Below, one piece after another: positions 1 through 8,736 of a stretch of DNA of 64,000 nucleotides. Numbering within the stretch: the stretch's first letter is position 1; every line of letters starts with the position of its first letter. The stretch lies in contig JAMQGV010000024.1 in the NCBI GenBank assembly GCA_025994075.1, positions 62,001 through 126,000 on the forward strand, given 5' to 3'. The DNA is from Vicinamibacteria bacterium (lineage in GTDB: Bacteria > Acidobacteriota > Vicinamibacteria > Fen-336). Both the position numbers and the translations under genes were made by a program. Under the pieces are notes generated by a model, which was given only the letters and a program-made list of their open reading frames with translations, was not told where the DNA came from and did no database searches.

Positions 1-2464
1 GCAGGGTGGATCCGGTCAGCCGCAGGTACTTGCGGAAGTCGCCGTCGAGCGTGGTCCGGGTCAGGCTGTTGCCCAGCTTCGGCGCGTGCGAGAGGCGCAC
101 GGCGAAGGTGCTGCCGGCCAGCGGGCCGAACTCGCGGAAGCGGGTCGTCTCCTGGACCAGGCTCACCCTGAGTGGCGCCAGCGTGCCCGTGTAGAGGTAG
201 CTCTGGCCGCCCCCCGCCTGCTCGACGAACTGCTGCACGGCCGGGTCCTCGAACTTCTGCTCGAGCCGCACGATGCCGGCCTGGAACTCGAGACGGCGGA
301 ACTTGTCGAGCGGGTAGATGCCGATGCCGAAGGCGCCGGTGTAGCGCTGGGTGGCGATCGCCCCCTCGCGGAAGAACTCGTACTGCGGGATGTAGTAGTC
401 CGGGTAGTAGAAGTACGTGTTGTCGAACAGCGAGACCCCGTACTGGAAGCGCCTGCCCTGGTCGAGGAAGGTGGCGTCGTAGCTGCGGAAGTCGCGCACC
501 GAGGCCACCGTTACCACCAGGTTCTTGTCCTGCAGCACGTCCGAGAACGCGACCTGGGAGCCGCCGAAGAAGTCGCCCGAGGAGGTGACCCCGACGTTGA
601 GCGGCGGCCGGCCCTCGAGGTAGAAGTTCTCGAACGCCCGCTTGCCGCGCTTGTTCTCCTGGACCACCTGGTGCTGGACGTCGGGCTGGAAGTCGACCAG
701 GTCGCCTTCGACCGCGACGACGTCCTGCTCGACCTCGCGCAGCGCCTTCTCCGGCTCCAGCGTGTAGAGCCCGTAGCCGCCCTTGAAGTACGAGATGAAC
801 GCGAGCCGCGACCCGCCGCGGCCCGCCGCCGGCAGCACGTGCGGCGCCATGTTGCCGCCGAGCACCTCGGTCCAGTGCTGGATGACGCCGGTCTCGAGGT
901 GCAGCGAGCGCAGGTTGAAGGTGTCGTCGTCCTCGTTCGAGGCGTAGACGAGGCCCTTGCCGTCGGCCGTCCAGGCCGGGGTCTTGTCGTCGAAGGGGCC
1001 GAACGTGAGCTGGGTCTTGCGGGCGGGCTCGGCCAGCGGGAACACCCAGATCTTCTCGTGCCCGCTGATGCGCCGGGTGTAGGCGACGAGCTTGCCGTCC
1101 GGCGACACCCGCGGGTCGTTGTCCGCCCACGGGTCGTCGGTCAGGTTGGTGACCGCGCCGCTGTCGAGGTCGAGCAGGAACAGGTCCGACACGCCGTTGC
1201 GCAGGCCCGCGAACACCACCTGGCGGCCGCCGGGCAGCAGCGCGGGCGCCTGCGCCTGGTCGACGCTCATCGGCACCTCGCGCACGAGGTCGCCGGTCAG
1301 CGCCGAGAGCAGGAACAGCGAGCGACGCTTGTCGGCGCGGCCGAAGAAGGCGACCAGGTCGCCGTCGGGCGAGAAGTCGATCGTGCGACCCGCCACGAAG
1401 GCGTCGTTGAACGACAGGCTCTCCCAGCGCCCGGTGTAGCCGCGGGTCAGGTTCTTGATCACGCTGCCGTCCTTCGTCGACAGCAGCACGATGTCGGCCT
1501 CGCCTTCGGCGCGGTTGCCCGTGATCGCCGCCACCATCTCGCCCGAGGGCGAAGGGGCGAAGGCGTAGACGCCGACGTACGGGGTGCGCTCGACGTCGGG
1601 GGCGAGGTCCTCGCCGTAGTCGGAGGGCCGCTGGCGGTCGCGGTAGGGCTTGAAGCGCTCCTTCAGCCACTTCTCGAAGGCGGCGTCGAACTCGTCCGGC
1701 TTGAGCCGGAACGCCTGCATGTAGATGTCCTCGAGCCCGCCGCCCACCACGCTCTTGCGCAGCATGTAGAGGAACTGGCGGATGCCCTCCTTGCCGAAGC
1801 GGGCCTCGATGAACTCGAAGGCGGCGTGGCCCATGTTGTAGGTGAGCCGCGGGTTGCCGAACGCCTCGAGCGAGCTGGAGCGGCTCATCCGCGGCACCGA
1901 GTCGGCGATCGCCGCGTCGCGCACCATCATCAGGTCGAGCGTCTGCCAGGTCCCGCGCATGTAGTCGGCGAGGCCCTCGTCGACCCACAGCGGCACGTCG
2001 CGCCGCACCAGGCTGCGCGGGATCAGGTCGAACTCGAAGATGTGGGTCAGCTCGTGGACGATCAGCCCGTAGAGCCGGTCGGGCGGCTCGTCGATCGGCA
2101 GCACCATGCGGTCCCGCACGGGCTCCGCGAACGCCATCACCCCCTCGGGCAGGAAGGTCGGGAACAGGTTGGTCTGCTCGAACTCGGAGTGGGTCTTGTA
2201 GAAGATGACCGGGATCGGGCGGCCGATCTCGTGCTTGAGCTCGGACGAGATCTTCTGGTAGGCGCTCTCCAGGTAGGAGGCGAGCCGCGGCAGGTGCTGC
2301 TCGAACTCCGGGTAGTAGTAGACCTCGAAGTGCGGCGACTTGTAGATCCGCCAGTCGAAGTCGTCGTAGCGGACCTTGTTCTTGCCGAAGTAGGGGATGA
2401 ACTGGGCGTCGGCGGCCGGTGCCGCGAAGGCGGCAGCCAGCGCGAGCGCCAGCAGGCGTCGCAT
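1..2464 (-). CDS. TolB-like propeller protein with HExxH peptidase motif (3' end outside window)
   Basis: The reading frame stays open from an ATG at 2464 to the left edge, so at least 820 residues are present and the C-terminus is missing. Residues 1-20 look like a signal peptide ending ADA-QF. A zinc-peptidase signature HELTH lies at 137-141 with a downstream DEGLADY (about 162-168), the layout of peptidase-MA/gluzincin-like domains. From about residue 270 the protein has repeated PD40/WD40-like segments such as SPDGKLVAYTRR and FSPDGDLVAFFG, as in TolB propellers. The last visible part is rich in aromatic beta strands, possibly a barrel. It is the third gene after a TPR protein and a lipoprotein, ten bases behind the latter. 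An envelope location is likely; the substrate is unknown and proteolysis is inferred only from the motif. Confidence 0.85.
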   Translation of the reverse strand, partial: MRRLLALALAAAFAAPAADAQFIPYFGKNKVRYDDFDWRIYKSPHFEVYYYPEFEQHLPRLASYLESAYQKISSELKHEIGRPIPVIFYKTHSEFEQTNLFPTFLPEGVMAFAEPVRDRMVLPIDEPPDRLYGLIVHELTHIFEFDLIPRSLVRRDVPLWVDEGLADYMRGTWQTLDLMMVRDAAIADSVPRMSRSSSLEAFGNPRLTYNMGHAAFEFIEARFGKEGIRQFLYMLRKSVVGGGLEDIYMQAFRLKPDEFDAAFEKWLKERFKPYRDRQRPSDYGEDLAPDVERTPYVGVYAFAPSPSGEMVAAITGNRAEGEADIVLLSTKDGSVIKNLTRGYTGRWESLSFNDAFVAGRTIDFSPDGDLVAFFGRADKRRSLFLLSALTGDLVREVPMSVDQAQAPALLPGGRQVVFAGLRNGVSDLFLLDLDSGAVTNLTDDPWADNDPRVSPDGKLVAYTRRISGHEKIWVFPLAEPARKTQLTFGPFDDKTPAWTADGKGLVYASNEDDDTFNLRSLHLETGVIQHWTEVLGGNMAPHVLPAAGRGGSRLAFISYFKGGYGLYTLEPEKALREVEQDVVAVEGDLVDFQPDVQHQVVQENKRGKRAFENFYLEGRPPLNVGVTSSGDFFGGSQVAFSDVLQDKNLVVTVASVRDFRSYDATFLDQGRRFQYGVSLFDNTYFYYPDYYIPQYEFFREGAIATQRYTGAFGIGIYPLDKFRRLEFQAGIVRLEQKFEDPAVQQFVEQAGGGQSYLYTGTLAPLRVSLVQETTRFREFGPLAGSTFAVRLSHAPKLGNSLTRTTLDGDFRKYLRLTGSTL

Positions 2465-2474
2465 GTTCGGGCTC

Positions 2475-3233
2475 CTAGCGCAGCAGGACCCGCGTGCCGC
2501 GGATCCGCTGGGGCGTGATGACCCCCAGGAAGTTCGGCAGCAGCCGGTCCATCAGCTCGAAGTACGACGACAGCGCCGACACCTTCTGCTCCTCGGAGTA
2601 GAGCACCTCCTCGGTGAACTTCTCCTTGTGCAGCGTCTCGCCGGTGCGCCCGTCGACGAAGTGGAACTCGGCGGTCAGGCTGTACCCCTTGCGCTCCTGG
2701 AAGCGGTTGCCGCGCACCAGCCGCGGCCGGCCGGTGGCCAGGTCGCGCACCACCCGCTCGTCGCTCTGGAAGCCGGAGCGGTTCTGGGCCGCGAAGTCGA
2801 CGCGCCCGGTGATGATCAGCGGGTCCTGGTACTCCTCGCCGAGCCGCTGCCAGAAGGCGCCGTCGCCCAGCACCCGGTCGGTCTCCAGCCGGTAGCGCTC
2901 GCGATCTTCCTTCGTGTGGGCGCCGCCTTCGCCCAGGCTCTCCAGCGCGCGCTCCAGCGCGTCTTGCAGCGGTGGCCGGTCGGGCTCCAGCACCTGGAGC
3001 CGGGCGCCGGTGTTGCGCAGCTGGTTCTGCAGCAGCCGCGCGGTCTCCGAGCCGATGTCGAACTCCGGGTCGGTGCCGAGCTCGGACGCGAAGCCGGCGA
3101 CCAGCACGCGGCGGAACTGCGAGACGTCGATCTTCGACTGCAGCGGCGTCTCGACCGCCACCTCGACGAAGCTCGCGCAGCCCGTGCCTGAGAGGGCCGC
3201 GGCCAGCAGGCCGAGGCTAAGGATTCTTCGCAT
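2475..3233 (-). CDS. Predicted lipoprotein, function unknown
   Basis: This 252-residue protein starts at an ATG at 3233 (MRRILSLGLLAAAL). A lipobox LSGTGC follows the hydrophobic stretch, so it should be lipid-anchored in the envelope. The mature part includes FRRVLVAGF and an ETARLLQNQL helix, which recalls small envelope lipoproteins that bind or assemble surface components, but no family is claimed. A longer in-frame start at 3269 would add 12 residues before the signal sequence and is less likely. It overlaps the end of the upstream TPR gene by 17 bases and is followed ten bases later by the TolB-like gene, so the three are probably one transcript. Confidence 0.8.
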   Translation of the reverse strand: MRRILSLGLLAAALSGTGCASFVEVAVETPLQSKIDVSQFRRVLVAGFASELGTDPEFDIGSETARLLQNQLRNTGARLQVLEPDRPPLQDALERALESLGEGGAHTKEDRERYRLETDRVLGDGAFWQRLGEEYQDPLIITGRVDFAAQNRSGFQSDERVVRDLATGRPRLVRGNRFQERKGYSLTAEFHFVDGRTGETLHKEKFTEEVLYSEEQKVSALSSYFELMDRLLPNFLGVITPQRIRGTRVLLR

Positions 3234-3561
3234 CGACGGCCCTGCGGGCCTTGCGGTTGCGCTTGTCATCGGCTTCCCGGAACAGGTCGTAGTTCTGCTG
3301 GATGTAGACGTCGCCCGGCTTCAGCTCGAGCGCCTTCTCGTAGGCCGCGCGGGCCTTCTCGAACTCGCCGGACTGCTCGAGGGCGATCGCCAGGTTGTTC
3401 TGGGCGCTGGCGTTGCCGGGCTCGCGCGCGGCCGCCTTCTCGAAGCGCAGCCGCGCCTCGCGCCACAGGCCCTTCTGGGCGACCTCGATCCCGAAAGCGA
3501 TCTCCTGGTCCGCGGTCGGGCCGGCCGCGAGCAGCAGGAACAACGTGAGCGGCGCGAGCAT
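3217..3561 (-). CDS. Small secreted TPR-repeat protein
   Basis: The 114-residue product begins at an ATG at 3561, preceded on the minus strand by AGGAGG about ten bases upstream. That site and the signal-like start MLAPLTLFLLLAAG decide this start against a longer frame reaching 3753. Residues about 20-95 form two TPR-like helical hairpins (ALEQSGEFEKARAAYEKALE), followed by a basic tail. TPRs mediate protein-protein contacts, so it may be a periplasmic scaffold for the downstream lipoprotein and TolB-like protein; that link rests only on operon order. It is the first gene of the minus-strand trio and is divergent from dprA. Confidence 0.8.
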   Translation of the reverse strand: MLAPLTLFLLLAAGPTADQEIAFGIEVAQKGLWREARLRFEKAAAREPGNASAQNNLAIALEQSGEFEKARAAYEKALELKPGDVYIQQNYDLFREADDKRNRKARRAVDAKNP

Positions 3562-3835
3562 CGACGAGCGCCTCCTGTGAGTTTGCGATGAGTGTGAGGG
3601 CCCCGCTTTTCGCGATGTTACCAGCGGGCATCGACGAAGCAAGGCAAGTGCCATGCGCCGGGAACACCTGGCCGCCGCGCGGCGGCGCGACCTGTTCACG
3701 GCTGTGGACGCGGTTGTCCCACGGCGGAGGGACACCACGAGCCGCGCGTTCACGGACCTTCACAGGCCGGGTCGCGGGTGATGATCGCCGTCCGGGCCGC
3801 CTCCCCGCCCCGGACCCGATCCAGGAGGCGACCCC
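3562..3835. other. Divergent intergenic region between the TPR operon and dprA
   Basis: This 274-base gap is the largest in the window and should carry promoters for both directions. A shift to more A+T is visible around 3580-3650. A 16-base perfect palindrome (GCCGCCGC/GCGGCGGC) lies at 3671-3686. No clear -35/-10 pair, tRNA or riboswitch could be recognised. The last 15 bases hold the ribosome binding site of dprA (CAGGAGGCG, about 3822-3830). Confidence 0.5.
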
Positions 3836-4885
3836 TTGCTCTCGATTCCCGACGCACTCGTGCTCTCCTTCCTGCCCGGGCTCCGGCCCGGTGCGGCCCT
3901 CGCGATCGCCCGGCGCGGGGCCCCGGAGGTGCTGGCCCGCCCCGGAGACCATGCCGACCTGCTGCCCCCGGCAGCGGCGCGGGCCCTCGCGGGGGGCGAA
4001 CCGCGGCGCCGGGCCGCCGCCGAGGAGCGGCTTGCCGCGTCCGCGGGGGTCCGCCTCGTGGCTCTGGGGCCGGACTACCCGGACTGGCTGGCGCGCTCGT
4101 CCGACCCACCCCCGCTTTTGTGGACGCGCGGCGCCCTGGACCCCGCCGAAGGCGGGCGCAGCCTCGCCCTCGTGGGGTCGCGGGCGGCCACGACGGAGGC
4201 CCGGACCCTGGCCCGGGCGATGGCCCGGGAGCTGGCCGCGGCGGGCCTCGTCGTGGTCTCCGGGCTGGCCCGGGGCATCGACGGCGAGGCCCACCGCGGG
4301 GCCCTCGAGGCCGGGGGGCGCACGGTGGCCGTCTTGGGATCCGGCCTCGACAGGATGTACCCTCCGGAGCATGCCGCTCTTTCCGAGGCCCTGGTGCGCG
4401 ACGGCGGCGCCCTCGTCAGCGAGCGCCCGCTGGGCGCCCCGCCGACGCCCGACGCCTTTCCGCGGCGCAACCGCATCCTGGCGGGCTGGGGCCGGGGAGT
4501 CGTGGTGATCGAGGCGGCCCGGCGCAGCGGCGCCCTGGTCACCGCCCGCTGCGCGCTCGAGGAGGGACGCGAGGTGATGGCCGTGCCGGGGCCGCCGTCG
4601 TGGCCGACCGCGGCGGGCACCAACGCCCTGATCCGCGACGGGGCGGCGCTGGTGCGCGATGCGGCGGACGTCGCGGCCGAGCTGGGCGTGGCGCTGCAGC
4701 CGCTCGCCCGGCCGGCGGGCGACGCGATGGAGCGGGCGCTGCGCCCCGACGCGCCGTCGACGCTCGAGGACCTGGCGCAGCGCAGCGGCCTGCCGCTGCC
4801 CGAGGTCCTCGCGCGGCTTTGCGAAATGGAACTGTGTGGGCGGGTGCGGCGGCTGCCGGGCCCGCTGTTCGTGGCAACGTCTTAA
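3836..4885 (+). CDS. dprA: DNA processing protein DprA
   Basis: DprA (Smf) binds single-stranded DNA and loads RecA during natural transformation in the cytoplasm. The 349-residue protein has an N-terminal helical region, a Rossmann-like core (about 108-260) with GSRAAT (114-119) and SGLARGIDGEAH (142-153), and a C-terminal winged-helix-like segment (about 295-349). These are standard family features and the length is typical. The start is a TTG; a strong AGGAGG lies about eight bases upstream. It is followed 21 bases later by topA, a pairing seen in many bacteria. No other competence genes are in the window. Confidence 0.96.
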   Translation: MLSIPDALVLSFLPGLRPGAALAIARRGAPEVLARPGDHADLLPPAAARALAGGEPRRRAAAEERLAASAGVRLVALGPDYPDWLARSSDPPPLLWTRGALDPAEGGRSLALVGSRAATTEARTLARAMARELAAAGLVVVSGLARGIDGEAHRGALEAGGRTVAVLGSGLDRMYPPEHAALSEALVRDGGALVSERPLGAPPTPDAFPRRNRILAGWGRGVVVIEAARRSGALVTARCALEEGREVMAVPGPPSWPTAAGTNALIRDGAALVRDAADVAAELGVALQPLARPAGDAMERALRPDAPSTLEDLAQRSGLPLPEVLARLCEMELCGRVRRLPGPLFVATS

Positions 4886-4906
4886 CCAGAGATCGCCGGG
4901 AGAGTC

Positions 4907-7414
4907 TTGGGCAAGAACCTCGTCATCGTCGAGTCGCCGGCCAAGGCGAAGACCATCAACAAGTACCTGGGCAAGGACTTCCTGGTGAAGGCCTCGATGG
5001 GCCACGTCCGCGACCTGCCCAAGAACCCGAAGAAGCCCAAGGGCAAGGCCGCCGGCCGGGTGATCGGCGGGGTCCAGATCGAGAAGGGCTTCGCGGTCGA
5101 CTACGAGCCGCTCGAGAAGAAGAAGAAGGTCCTCGACGAGCTGAAGACGGCCGCGAAGACCGCCGACAAGATCTACCTGGCGGGCGACCCGGACCGCGAG
5201 GGAGAGGCGATCTGCTGGCACCTGGCCGAGTCGCTCGGGGTCAAGGACAAGAAGAAGCTGCGCCGGGTCGTGTTCCACGAGATCACGAAGAAGGCGGTGC
5301 AGGCGGCCTTCGAGCACCCGCGCGACATCGACGAGAAGAAGGTCGACGCCCAGCAGACGCGGCGCATCCTCGACCGCCTGGTCGGCTACGGCGTCAGCCC
5401 GATCCTGTGGGAGCGGGTGCGGCGCGGGCTGTCGGCGGGCCGCGTGCAGTCGGTCGCGCTGCGCCTGATCTGCGAGCGCGAGCGCGAGATCCGCGCTTTC
5501 GTGGCCGAGGAGTACTGGAGCGTGCTCGCCCACCTGAAGGCAGGCGCGCCACCGGTGTTCCCGGCCAACCTGCTCAAGCGGGGCGGCAAGCCGATCGACA
5601 TCACGAACGCCGAGCAGGCGCAGGCGGTACGCGCGGAGCTCGAGGCGGCGACGTTCAAGGTCGCGAAGGTCGCCCAGAAGGAGCGCAAGCGCCACCCGGT
5701 GCCGCCCTTCATCACGTCGAAGCTGCAGCAGGAGGCCTTCAAGAAGCTGCGCTTCCCGGTCAAGAAGACGATGCAGGTGGCGCAGAAGCTCTACGAGGGC
5801 ATCGAGATCGGCCCCGAGGGCAGCGTCGGCCTCATCACCTACATGCGTACCGACTCGACGAGGGTCGGCGACGACGCGCTGGGTGCCGTGCGCCGGCACG
5901 TGGCCGGCACCTATGGCGAGGACTTCCTGCCGGAGAAGCCGGTCTTCTACAAGTCGAAGTCGGGCGCCCAGGACGCCCACGAGGCGATCCGGCCGACCGA
6001 CCTCGACAAGTCGCCCGACGCCATCAAGCGCTACCTCGGCAAGGACGAGTACGCGCTCTACCGGCTGATCTGGAACCGCTTCGTCGCCTCGCAGATGCGG
6101 CCCGCCGTCTACGACGAGACGGTGGTCGACGTCGAGGCCGCCTCGTGCCTGCTGCGGGCCAAGGGCTCGACGCTGCGCTTCAAGGGCTTCCTCGCCGTCT
6201 ACGAGGAGACGCCCGACGAGAAGCCCGAGCACAAGCCGGCGCCCGAGGACAAGGCGGCCCAGGCCGACGACACGGCGCCCGAGGAGGCCGGCTCCGAGCT
6301 GCCGCCGCTCGTCGAAGGCCAGGTGCTCTCGCTGCAGAAGCTCGACACCGACCAGCACTTCACGCAGCCGCCGCCGCGCTTCTCGGAGGCGACGCTCGTC
6401 AAGGAGCTGGAGGAGAACGGCATCGGCCGGCCCTCGACCTACGCCCAGATCCTGGCCACGATCGAGGCGAGGGACTACGTGGAGAAGCGGGAGGGCAAGT
6501 TCTTCCCGACCGAGATGGGTTTCCACGTCATCGACCTGCTGATCCAGGGCTTCGCCGACATCGTCGACGTCGAGTACACCGCCGCCCTCGAGCAGGAGCT
6601 CGACGCGATCGAGGCGGGCGAAGACAACCTGCTCAACACCCTCGGCCAGTTCTGGAAGAAGTTCGGCAAGGACCTCGACGCCTTCGGGGGCAAGAAGCAG
6701 AAAGCGGCCCCGGCGTTCGTCGACGGCGAAGTCTGCGAGAAGTGCGGCTCGCCGATGGTCAAGAAGTGGGGCGGCGGCGGCCGGCCGTTCCTCGGCTGCT
6801 CCGCCTACCCCGAGTGCAAGTTCACGAAGAAGCTGGAGGGCGAAGAGAGCGGCTTCCCGCCGGTCGACCCCGAGGCCCTCGCCCTGCGCTGCTCGATCCA
6901 CGACGAGCCGATGCAGCCGCGCTCCGGCCGCTTCGGCTACTTCATGGCCTGCCCGCGCTACCCCGAGTGCAAGCAGACCCGCAAGCTGATCCGCGCCAAC
7001 GACGTCGACGGCACGCTCAAGCCGGAGCCGCCGCCGCGCCCGATCGACGAAAACTGCCCCGACTGCGGCAAGCCGCTGGCCTGGCGCCGCGGCCGCTTCG
7101 GCCCGTTCATCGCCTGCTCCGACTACCCCTCCTGCAAGTACATCAAGAAGAAGGAGGCGATCGAGATCGGCCTTTTGTGCCCCGAGTGCCACGAAGGCCA
7201 GGTGGTCGAGCGCAAGGGGCGCTGGGGCAAGTCGTTCTACGGCTGCCGCCGCTACCCCAAGTGCACGTTCACGGCGTACCACAAGCCGGTCGCCGAGCCG
7301 TGCCCCGACTGCGGCCGCGCGTATCTCCTCGAGAAGGAGACCAAGAAGGAGGGCCGCGTGCTGTTCTGCGGCAACGAGGAGTGCGGCTTCAAGAAGGTGG
7401 CCGCGGCGGCTTGA
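4907..7414 (+). CDS. topA: DNA topoisomerase I (type IA)
   Basis: It relaxes negative supercoils by transient cleavage of one DNA strand. The 835-residue protein has an N-terminal TOPRIM domain (start NLVIVESPAKAK; acidic DPDRE at 94-98), the active-site tyrosine Tyr312 in TYMRTDST, and five C-terminal Cys4 zinc-ribbon repeats from about residue 610 (for example CEKCGS and CPDCGK). The start is a TTG followed by GKNLVIVESPAK, the usual N-terminus of the family. A mid-protein acidic stretch (about 435-465, DEKPEHKPAPEDK) looks like a linker insertion. Its stop overlaps the TTG start of trmFO by four bases (TTGA). Confidence 0.98.
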   Translation: MGKNLVIVESPAKAKTINKYLGKDFLVKASMGHVRDLPKNPKKPKGKAAGRVIGGVQIEKGFAVDYEPLEKKKKVLDELKTAAKTADKIYLAGDPDREGEAICWHLAESLGVKDKKKLRRVVFHEITKKAVQAAFEHPRDIDEKKVDAQQTRRILDRLVGYGVSPILWERVRRGLSAGRVQSVALRLICEREREIRAFVAEEYWSVLAHLKAGAPPVFPANLLKRGGKPIDITNAEQAQAVRAELEAATFKVAKVAQKERKRHPVPPFITSKLQQEAFKKLRFPVKKTMQVAQKLYEGIEIGPEGSVGLITYMRTDSTRVGDDALGAVRRHVAGTYGEDFLPEKPVFYKSKSGAQDAHEAIRPTDLDKSPDAIKRYLGKDEYALYRLIWNRFVASQMRPAVYDETVVDVEAASCLLRAKGSTLRFKGFLAVYEETPDEKPEHKPAPEDKAAQADDTAPEEAGSELPPLVEGQVLSLQKLDTDQHFTQPPPRFSEATLVKELEENGIGRPSTYAQILATIEARDYVEKREGKFFPTEMGFHVIDLLIQGFADIVDVEYTAALEQELDAIEAGEDNLLNTLGQFWKKFGKDLDAFGGKKQKAAPAFVDGEVCEKCGSPMVKKWGGGGRPFLGCSAYPECKFTKKLEGEESGFPPVDPEALALRCSIHDEPMQPRSGRFGYFMACPRYPECKQTRKLIRANDVDGTLKPEPPPRPIDENCPDCGKPLAWRRGRFGPFIACSDYPSCKYIKKKEAIEIGLLCPECHEGQVVERKGRWGKSFYGCRRYPKCTFTAYHKPVAEPCPDCGRAYLLEKETKKEGRVLFCGNEECGFKKVAAAA

Positions 7415-8736
7415 GCCCTCGCGTCACCATCGTCGGCGGCGGGCTGGCGGGCTGCGAGGCGGCCTGGCAGCTCGCCCGCCGCGGCGTGGCGGTCGACCTG
7501 TTCGAGATGCGGCCCGTGCGGCCCACGCCGGTCCACCAGACCGCCGACTTCGGCGAGCTGGTGTGCTCGAACTCGCTGCGCGGCAACGACCTCGCGCAGG
7601 CCGCCGGCCTGCTCAAGGAGGAGATGCGGCGGCTCGACTCGCTGATCGTGCGGATCGCCGACGCGGTGCGGGTGCCGGCGGGCTCGGCGCTCGCGGTCGA
7701 TCGCGGGCTCTTCGCGCGCCGGATCACGGAAGCGGTCGAGGCGCTGCCCGGCATCCGCATCCGCCGCGAGGAGGTGGGCGCCATCCCCGACGGCGAGGTC
7801 GTGATCCTCGCCACCGGCCCGCTGACGGCGCCGGCGCTGGCCGCGGAGATCCGCGCCTTCGTCGGCGCCGAGGCGCTGCACTTCTACGACGCGATCAGCC
7901 CGGTGGTCGAGGCCGACAGCCTCGACCTCTCGAAGCTGTTCCGCGCCTCGCGCTACGGCAAGGGCGGCGACGACTACCTCAACAGCCCGCTCGACGAGGC
8001 GCAGTACCGCGCCTTCCACGCCGAGCTGCGGGCCGCCGAGCTGTCCGAGGTGAAGGACTTCGAGAAGGAGTTCTTCTTCGAGGGCTGCCTGCCGATCGAG
8101 GTGATCGCCAGCCGCGGAGCGGACACGCTGGCCTTCGGCCCGATGAAGCCGGTCGGGCTCGTCGATCCCCGCACCGGTCGCCGCCCGTTCGCGGTGGTGC
8201 AGTTGCGGCAGGACGACCTGGCGGCGTCGCACTACTCGCTGGTCGGCTTCCAGACCCACCTCAAGTGGGGCGAGCAGAAGCGGATCTTCCGCAGCCTGCC
8301 CGGGCTCGAGAACGCCGAGTTCGTGCGCTTCGGCATGATCCACCGCAACACCTACGTGAACGCCCCGAAGGCGCTGTCGCCGGTGTTCGAAACCCGCGCG
8401 CGCCAGGGCCTGTTCTTCGCGGGCCAGATGTCGGGCGTCGAGGGCTACGTCGAGTCGGCGGCCTCGGGCCTCGTCGCCGGCATCGCGGCCGCCGCGCGCG
8501 CGCGCGGCGAGGAGCCGCTCGCCTTCCCCCTGGAGACCGCCCACGGCGCCCTGGGTCGCTACATCTCGGGCAGCGATCCCGCCCACTACCAGCCGACCAA
8601 CATCGCGTTCGGCCTGTTGCCCGAACTCGACGCGCGGGTGCGCGACAAGGCGAAGCGGCGCCTGGCCCAGTCCGAACGCGCGCTGCAGGCGCTCGACGCG
8701 TTCCTGCCGCAGGTCGCGGCCCCGGTCGGGGTGTGA
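7411..8736 (+). CDS. trmFO: Folate/FAD-dependent tRNA (uracil-5-)-methyltransferase TrmFO
   Basis: TrmFO makes 5-methyluridine at position 54 of tRNA with methylene-tetrahydrofolate as the carbon donor. The start is a TTG at 7411 overlapping the topA stop; it is needed because the FAD-binding motif VGGGLAGCEAAW begins at about residue 8. Further family marks are CSNSLRGND, FEMRP, the FFFEGCLPIEV segment with its cysteine, and the C-terminal GQMSGVEGYVESAASG FAD-binding block. At 441 residues it matches the usual size. It overlaps xerC by four bases (GTGA), so topA, trmFO and xerC are probably co-translated. Confidence 0.97.
   Translation: MSPRVTIVGGGLAGCEAAWQLARRGVAVDLFEMRPVRPTPVHQTADFGELVCSNSLRGNDLAQAAGLLKEEMRRLDSLIVRIADAVRVPAGSALAVDRGLFARRITEAVEALPGIRIRREEVGAIPDGEVVILATGPLTAPALAAEIRAFVGAEALHFYDAISPVVEADSLDLSKLFRASRYGKGGDDYLNSPLDEAQYRAFHAELRAAELSEVKDFEKEFFFEGCLPIEVIASRGADTLAFGPMKPVGLVDPRTGRRPFAVVQLRQDDLAASHYSLVGFQTHLKWGEQKRIFRSLPGLENAEFVRFGMIHRNTYVNAPKALSPVFETRARQGLFFAGQMSGVEGYVESAASGLVAGIAAAARARGEEPLAFPLETAHGALGRYISGSDPAHYQPTNIAFGLLPELDARVRDKAKRRLAQSERALQALDAFLPQVAAPVGV

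Noticed and set aside
86..2518. Plus-strand open frame of 810 codons
   Set aside because: It is the mirror of the TolB-like gene, rich in Val/Glu/Arg repeats without any fold. The minus strand gives a signal peptide, HExxH motif and propeller repeats.
3671..3686. Operator for the divergent TPR/dprA promoters
   Set aside because: The 16-base palindrome is all G and C in very GC-rich sequence and no regulator gene or repeat copy supports it, so it is only mentioned in the region entry.
3266..7282. Antisense open frame of over 1300 codons across dprA and topA
   Set aside because: High-GC DNA leaves few stops in shadow frames. The translation is low-complexity Arg/Leu/Gly/Ala with no domain, while the plus strand codes for clear DprA and TopA.
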